Source: Enterococcus devriesei (GTDB lineage: Bacteria > Bacillota > Bacilli > Lactobacillales > Enterococcaceae). Taken from it: a stretch of DNA of 64,000 nt. The position numbers were made by a program, and so were the translations under genes. Each line of letters begins with the position of its first letter. The stretch's first letter is position 1. Shown in pieces: positions 63,086-64,000 of the stretch. The notes below the pieces were generated by a model. It worked only from the letters and a program-made list of their open reading frames with translations, did not search any database and was not told the DNA's origin. The stretch is taken from assembly GCF_001885905.1 (NCBI RefSeq), contig NZ_JXKM01000001.1, positions 124,001 through 188,000 of the forward strand, given 5' to 3'.

Positions 63086-63733
63086 TTATTTGGCCTCTTT
63101 CTCTAATAATTTTCCTAAGGTGATCCAGTCTTTGGTGATCTTCTCACTTAATGAGCGATTATAAAAAATCGCCGCCGGATGAAACAAGGGAACGACGGTG
63201 TATTCTTTTTCAGATGGTTGGTAACGATCTTGTGCTTTGCTTAGCTCTAACACTGGTCCGTGATAAACGGTCCCATGACTTTCGCTGATCTGCCATTTTG
63301 GTCCTAGCAGCCGTTGTAAACCGATGTTGCCTAGCGTGGCAACAATCGTCGGTTGGACCTGTGACAATTCATAATCTAAAAGCGGTGCGTGAGCTAAGAT
63401 TTCTTTTTTGTTTGGCGTTCGATTCGGATAAACACGTTCATTTTTCTGCGTTCGTTTATTCAAACGCTCCAACACTTTATAGGGACGACTTCTGACGGCA
63501 CTCGTAATATAAGTATTTTCTCGGGTGAGGCCAATCGATTCCATCGCTTGAATCAGTTCTTTGCCGGCGGCACCAGAAAAGGGGATGTGGTTCTCGACTT
63601 CTTTTCGACCAGGTGCTTCCCCCACTAACATCAGTTTCGGATGAATAGGTCCTTGCCCTGCAATAAAACCTTCTAGTTGAAAGCCCTTTGAACGTTCTGC
63701 TACTAGGTCAACTAAACCTGTTGGATAGTCCAT
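63086..63733 (-). CDS. Uracil-DNA glycosylase superfamily protein lacking iron-sulfur cysteines
   Basis: The protein (215 aa) has the family 4-like motifs GEAPGRKEVENHIPFSGAAG (about 37-56), ITSAVRSRP (in place of ITNxVKCRP) and the late HPAAIF. There is not a single cysteine, whereas family 4 enzymes use four for a 4Fe-4S cluster. It should still fold as a UDG and may cut uracil from DNA. GAGGTG lies 6 bases before the ATG at 63733 (an ATG at 63736 is also possible). It is followed directly by trmR. Confidence 0.78.
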   Translation of the reverse strand: MDYPTGLVDLVAERSKGFQLEGFIAGQGPIHPKLMLVGEAPGRKEVENHIPFSGAAGKELIQAMESIGLTRENTYITSAVRSRPYKVLERLNKRTQKNERVYPNRTPNKKEILAHAPLLDYELSQVQPTIVATLGNIGLQRLLGPKWQISESHGTVYHGPVLELSKAQDRYQPSEKEYTVVPLFHPAAIFYNRSLSEKITKDWITLGKLLEKEAK

Positions 63734-63792
63734 CATTATCACCTCGCCTTATTATAGTAGAAAAAAGCTGGCGCCACGTCAATAATTAATCA

Positions 63793-63821
63793 TTGACTTG
63801 ACCTATCTTTTTTAGTAGAAT
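63793..63821 (+). promoter_or_regulatory. rplU promoter
   Basis: TTGACT and TAGAAT are 17 bases apart, about 110 bases before rplU. Confidence 0.65.
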
Positions 63822-63827
63822 ATGAAT

Positions 63828-63922
63828 GTTGTAATTGTGGAACCCACAGCTACAACCGCACAGAACAAGTAGTAAGTACTTCGGTCACTTGGGATGGCGA
63901 GTCTAAGTATAAATAATAAGGA
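63828..63922 (+). ncRNA. L21 (rplU) leader RNA
   Basis: The leader has the mix of hairpins expected for the Firmicute L21 autoregulatory leader: TTGTAATTGTGG...CCACAGCTACAA, then AGTAAGTACTTCGGTCACTT and a final GGCGAGTCTAAGTAT. L21 is thought to bind it and lower its own expression. Identity rests on position and recalled resemblance. Confidence 0.65.
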
Positions 63923-63934
63923 GGTGCCACAAGC

Positions 63935-64000
63935 ATGTACGCAATCATCAAAACTGGCGGTAAACAAATCAAAGTTGAAGAAGGTCAAGCAGTCTACATT
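63935..64000 (+). CDS. rplU: Ribosomal protein bL21 (start only)
   Basis: The 22 codons read MYAIIKTGGKQIKVEEGQAV and on, the invariant bL21 start. AAGGAGGTG precedes the ATG. The gene runs off the window end; rpmA (bL27) would be expected downstream. Confidence 0.95.
   Translation, partial: MYAIIKTGGKQIKVEEGQAVYI

Overview
The window looks like a chromosomal segment of an Enterococcus (low-GC Firmicute, Lactobacillales). The evidence is a copYZAB copper operon of the Enterococcus hirae type, a dltXABCD operon, AAAGGAGG-type ribosome sites, Firmicute LexA, GlnR and NrdR boxes, and the gene order dnaX-ebfC-recR-tmk-darA-holB-ricT-yabA-rsmI. I cannot fix the species. I found no prophage, insertion sequence, CRISPR array or rRNA operon. 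The window ends 22 codons into rplU.

Layout. 1-9.3 kb: a fused ABC ATPase/permease, a YdcF-like membrane protein, a GyrI-like ligand-binding protein, the D,D-carboxypeptidase DacA, and a three-gene envelope operon (SPFH protein, zinc-ribbon protein, TPM protein) resembling Bacillus subtilis ydjGHI. 9.3-16.4 kb: replication and signalling housekeeping genes (clamp loader tau/gamma and delta-prime, EbfC, RecR, thymidylate kinase, c-di-AMP receptor DarA, RicT, YabA, RsmI). 16.4-26.3 kb: amt-glnK behind two GlnR boxes, a baeRF-like protein, a cold-shock protein, DinG, a YpmB-like protein, an aspartate aminotransferase and AsnS.

26.3-33.7 kb is a metal-efflux cluster: a Cd/Zn-type P1B ATPase with its own palindromic operator, then copY-copZ-copA-copB behind two cop boxes. 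33.7-39.9 kb: an HTH regulator, a Phd-like protein, LexA-controlled dinB, and nrdD-nrdG with an NrdR box. 40-53 kb is cell-envelope defence: a BceAB-type transporter without an adjacent two-component system, dltXABCD (teichoic acid D-alanylation), and a two-component system divergent from an ABC-2 exporter. 53-64 kb: M42 peptidase, DUF975 protein, metallo-beta-lactamase-fold hydrolase, lipoate ligase, a degenerate membrane sensor-like protein divergent from a signal-peptidase-like protein lacking its catalytic residues, ACT and GyrI-like proteins, tRNA-Arg(UCU), an alpha/beta hydrolase, TrmR, a cysteine-free uracil-DNA glycosylase homologue, and the L21 leader with the start of rplU.

The most unusual unexplained material is non-coding. 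One repeat family (four units in two tandem pairs at about 7.7-7.95 kb and 18.2-18.4 kb) has two hairpins per unit; the second keeps a GCTAAAG loop in three units while its stem changes in a compensated way. A second palindromic family (15.3, 35.4 and 36.8 kb) has one copy with an inserted palindrome, and an inverted half-copy, so that two copies bracket dinB. Further points are the double GlnR site, the catalytically degraded signal peptidase and its divergent pseudo-kinase neighbour with a possible ATT start, and the UDG homologue without cysteines.
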